In this document: piece after piece, positions 62,441 to 64,000 of the stretch | Layout of the letters: each line of letters starts with the position of its first letter | Position numbering within the stretch: the stretch's first letter is position 1 | Assembly (NCBI RefSeq): GCF_003725775.1 | Contig: NZ_RJSG01000003.1 | Coordinates: 185 to 64,184 of the forward strand | DNA: 64,000 bases | From: Nocardioides marmorisolisilvae | Lineage (GTDB): Bacteria > Actinomycetota > Actinomycetes > Propionibacteriales > Nocardioidaceae | Direction: 5' to 3' | Made by a program: the position numbers and the translations under genes | The notes under the pieces: generated by a model | What the model saw: only the letters and a program-made list of their open reading frames with translations | Database searches by the model: none | What the model was told of the DNA's origin: nothing

Positions 62441-62450
62441 GTGCCCATCC

Positions 62451-62549
62451 TTGCTAACTATTGCTAGCACTCGCAACTCGAGGGCCGGTGAGACGGGTCA
62501 CATCACCCCCTGAAAACAAGGTCAAATGCCCTGATCCGCCTGCTAGCAA
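62451..62549. promoter_or_regulatory. TTGCTAGC repeats upstream of the HTH-hbhA operon
   Basis: TTGCTAACTA and TTGCTAGCAC (62451-62470) are tandem 10-base repeats; the reverse complement TGCTAGCAA recurs at 62541-62549. They lie in the leader of the HTH gene and upstream of asparaginase, and suit an autoregulatory site. Confidence 0.5.
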
Positions 62550-62604
62550 CCAGCATGACTACCCGTCCCGAACGGGGCCCAAACGTCCGTTTAAGGTGAG
62601 ATGC

Positions 62605-63594
62605 ATGGCAGACGCAGTCCTGGTGGAGCGGAGCGACCGACCGGATGCCGTCGTGGCCGAGGTGGTCCGCTCCGGATTCGTCGAGGGAGCCCACCGCGGG
62701 ACCGTGGTCGCGCTGGCCGCTGACGGGAGCCGCGCCCTCGAGATCGGCGACGCCGACGCCACGATGCTGCCGCGCTCGTGCAGCAAGCCACTCCAGGCGC
62801 TCGCGATGGTCCGTGCCGGCCTCGACCTCGACGGCGAGCTGCTGGCGCTGGCCTGCGCCTCGCACTCCGGGGAGCCGTTCCACCTCGACGGCGTACGGCG
62901 GATCCTGGCCGGCGTCGGCCTGGACGAGTCCGCCCTGCAGAACCCACCGGGCTGGCCGCTCGCGGACGCCGCCGAGGAAGCGCTGATCCGCGCGGGCGGC
63001 GAGCAGAGCGTGCTGGCGATGAACTGCTCCGGCAAGCACGCGGCGATGCTGGCCACCTGCGTCGCGAACGGCTGGTCGACCGACGACTACCTCTCCCCCG
63101 CACACCCGCTCCAGCAGGCGATCGCGGCGACCATCGCCGAGCTGACCGGCATCGCGGTCGAGGTGGCCGCGACCGACGGGTGCGGTGCCCCGCTGCTGTC
63201 CACGTCGGTGACCGGACTGGCGCGTGCGTTCTCCGTGCTGGCCACCAGCGAGGAGCCCGCGGCCCAACGCGTCGCCGGTGCGATCCGTGCGCACCCGGAG
63301 TGGGTCTCGGGAACCACGCGTGACGAGCTGGTGCTGCTGCGCGCGATCCCGGGTGCGATCGCGAAGGCCGGCGCCGAGGCCTGCTACGTGGTGGCGCTCG
63401 ACGACGGTCGGGCCTTCGCCCTGAAGATCTCCGACGGCGCAGCCCGGGCGAGACCGGTGGTGATGGCCGCCCTGCTGACCCGGCTCGGCGTGGACGTCGA
63501 AGCCGGTGTCGACACCGCTGCGGTCCGCTCGACCGGCGCCGCACCGCTGCTCGGAGGCTCTGTGGTCGTGGGCGAGATCCGCGCTGCCTTCTGA
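62605..63594 (+). CDS. Asparaginase (thermolabile L-asparaginase II, COG4448 type)
   Basis: 329 residues from ATG 62605, with AAGGTGA upstream; ATG 62601 is out of frame. This family differs from E. coli AnsA/B: landmarks are RSGFVEGAHRGTVVALAADG, MLPRSCSKPLQALAM (Ser and Lys), CASHSGEPFH, MNCSGKHAAMLATC and TDGCGAPLLS. It converts asparagine to aspartate and ammonia in the cytoplasm. The related Rhizobium etli enzyme is inducible and of low affinity, the basis for the name. Divergent from the HTH-hbhA operon with 165 bases between the starts. Confidence 0.92.
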   Translation: MADAVLVERSDRPDAVVAEVVRSGFVEGAHRGTVVALAADGSRALEIGDADATMLPRSCSKPLQALAMVRAGLDLDGELLALACASHSGEPFHLDGVRRILAGVGLDESALQNPPGWPLADAAEEALIRAGGEQSVLAMNCSGKHAAMLATCVANGWSTDDYLSPAHPLQQAIAATIAELTGIAVEVAATDGCGAPLLSTSVTGLARAFSVLATSEEPAAQRVAGAIRAHPEWVSGTTRDELVLLRAIPGAIAKAGAEACYVVALDDGRAFALKISDGAARARPVVMAALLTRLGVDVEAGVDTAAVRSTGAAPLLGGSVVVGEIRAAF

Positions 63595-63617
63595 TCCTTC
63601 TCTGGCACGATGACCGC

Positions 63618-64000
63618 GTGCCAGCCCAGTTCTGCCCGACCCCGTGCGCGCTCGACGACCTCGAGCTGCTGCTCAACGGCGGGTTCGCGCCGCAGACCAA
63701 CTTCGACGACGAGGGCCCGATCCGGCTCGCCCTGCCGGCCGAGCTCGCCGACGAGGCCGAGATCGAGATCGTCGACCCCGAGGGTCTGCCGCTGGCGACG
63801 TGGACGCCGGGCGGACTCACGCCGCTGAGCGCCCCGTCGTACGGGCCGTTCCGCCGACTGCACCTCGACCCGACCAGCGCCCGCGCCCAGCACGCCGGCG
63901 CCCTGACGGTCCCGGTCGCGGCGGCGCTGACCGACGACGACCTCGCCGCCATCCAGGAGGCACGCGAGGGCCGCGACGTGGTGCTGCTCGCCTTCGTCGG
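63618..64000 (+). CDS. Sulfate adenylyltransferase/APS-kinase-like protein (3' end outside window)
   Basis: 127 codons from GTG 63618 are visible; the rest lies beyond base 64000. The N-terminal run PCALDDLELLLNGGFAPQTNF and LPAELADEAEIEIVDPEGLPL resembles the PUA-like ATP-sulfurylase N-domain that precedes the kinase part in actinobacterial adenylyl-sulfate kinase proteins. The reaction would form APS or PAPS in sulfate activation. The visible part holds no catalytic motif, so this is a tentative identification. Directly downstream of asparaginase (23 bases) on the same strand. Confidence 0.5.
   Translation, partial: MPAQFCPTPCALDDLELLLNGGFAPQTNFDDEGPIRLALPAELADEAEIEIVDPEGLPLATWTPGGLTPLSAPSYGPFRRLHLDPTSARAQHAGALTVPVAAALTDDDLAAIQEAREGRDVVLLAFV

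Overview
The window is a high-GC actinobacterial chromosome segment, most likely Nocardioidaceae (Nocardioides or a close relative; inference). Pointers are the mycothiol gene mshA, carD, a SenX3-RegX3 pair with phoU, an HbhA-like protein, a DUF3263/VirR-like pair, DUF2516, an LAXTG wall-anchor protein, a wax-ester synthase and a 10-residue SLTGxDVKx repeat protein. Several blocks keep the gene order known from Mycobacterium tuberculosis: Rv0430-0431, Rv0474-0476, Rv0486-0491 and Rv3579c-3583c, here shuffled. No phage, transposon or CRISPR was seen; this is mostly core chromosome with one tRNA.

1-12.6 kb: two paralogous secreted Ig-repeat proteins, groEL behind a double CIRCE operator, an ATP-grasp enzyme, a secreted GH16 glycosidase, an amidohydrolase, a YCII/ECF42-type sigma pair, a hydrolase, a Pr6Pr membrane protein and the repeat-containing secreted protein. 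12.7-14.9 kb: a three-gene minus-strand unit behind a SAM-I riboswitch, made of a threonine-synthase-family PLP enzyme, a ThiS/CysO-like sulfur carrier ending Gly-Gly-Ala, and a small membrane protein. This is the most interesting locus, because its control and its partner fit homocysteine/methionine synthesis from O-phosphohomoserine better than threonine synthesis.

15-28.9 kb: trehalose genes otsB and otsA flanking the DUF3263/LytR_C pair, a WS/DGAT acyltransferase, a glutamate-synthase-like flavoprotein, a PhaC-like hydrolase with a lysine-rich tail, two SGNH lipoproteins (one lacking the nucleophile), ung, a DODA-type dioxygenase, a GMC oxidoreductase with a KstR-type palindrome upstream, and pdxY. 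28.9-32.8 kb: an XRE/ImmA-like pair, an AT-richer gap, a zinc-ribbon membrane protein, tRNA-Thr, a GH13 amylase-family enzyme and an Rrf2 regulator.

32.8-43.8 kb: metallophosphoesterase, rlmB, cysS, an SDR, a membrane sulfite-oxidase-type molybdoenzyme, ispF and ispD split by an alpha/beta hydrolase, a degenerate IspD paralogue, carD, a UbiA prenyltransferase and a lipoprotein. 43.8-54 kb: gpmA, phoU divergent from senX3-regX3 with a PHO box between them, a serine hydrolase, the LAXTG protein, sir2, two tandem small proteins that look Sm-like, an EamA transporter, and YbjN-mshA. 54-64 kb: SDR, N-acetylmuramoyl amidase, LMW-PTP-like phosphatase, typA, a septum-formation lipoprotein, a polyprenyl sugar-phosphate transferase, DUF2516, hbhA, its HTH partner, asparaginase, and the 5' part of a sulfate-activation-type gene.

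All family calls come from reading translated motifs; no database search was run.
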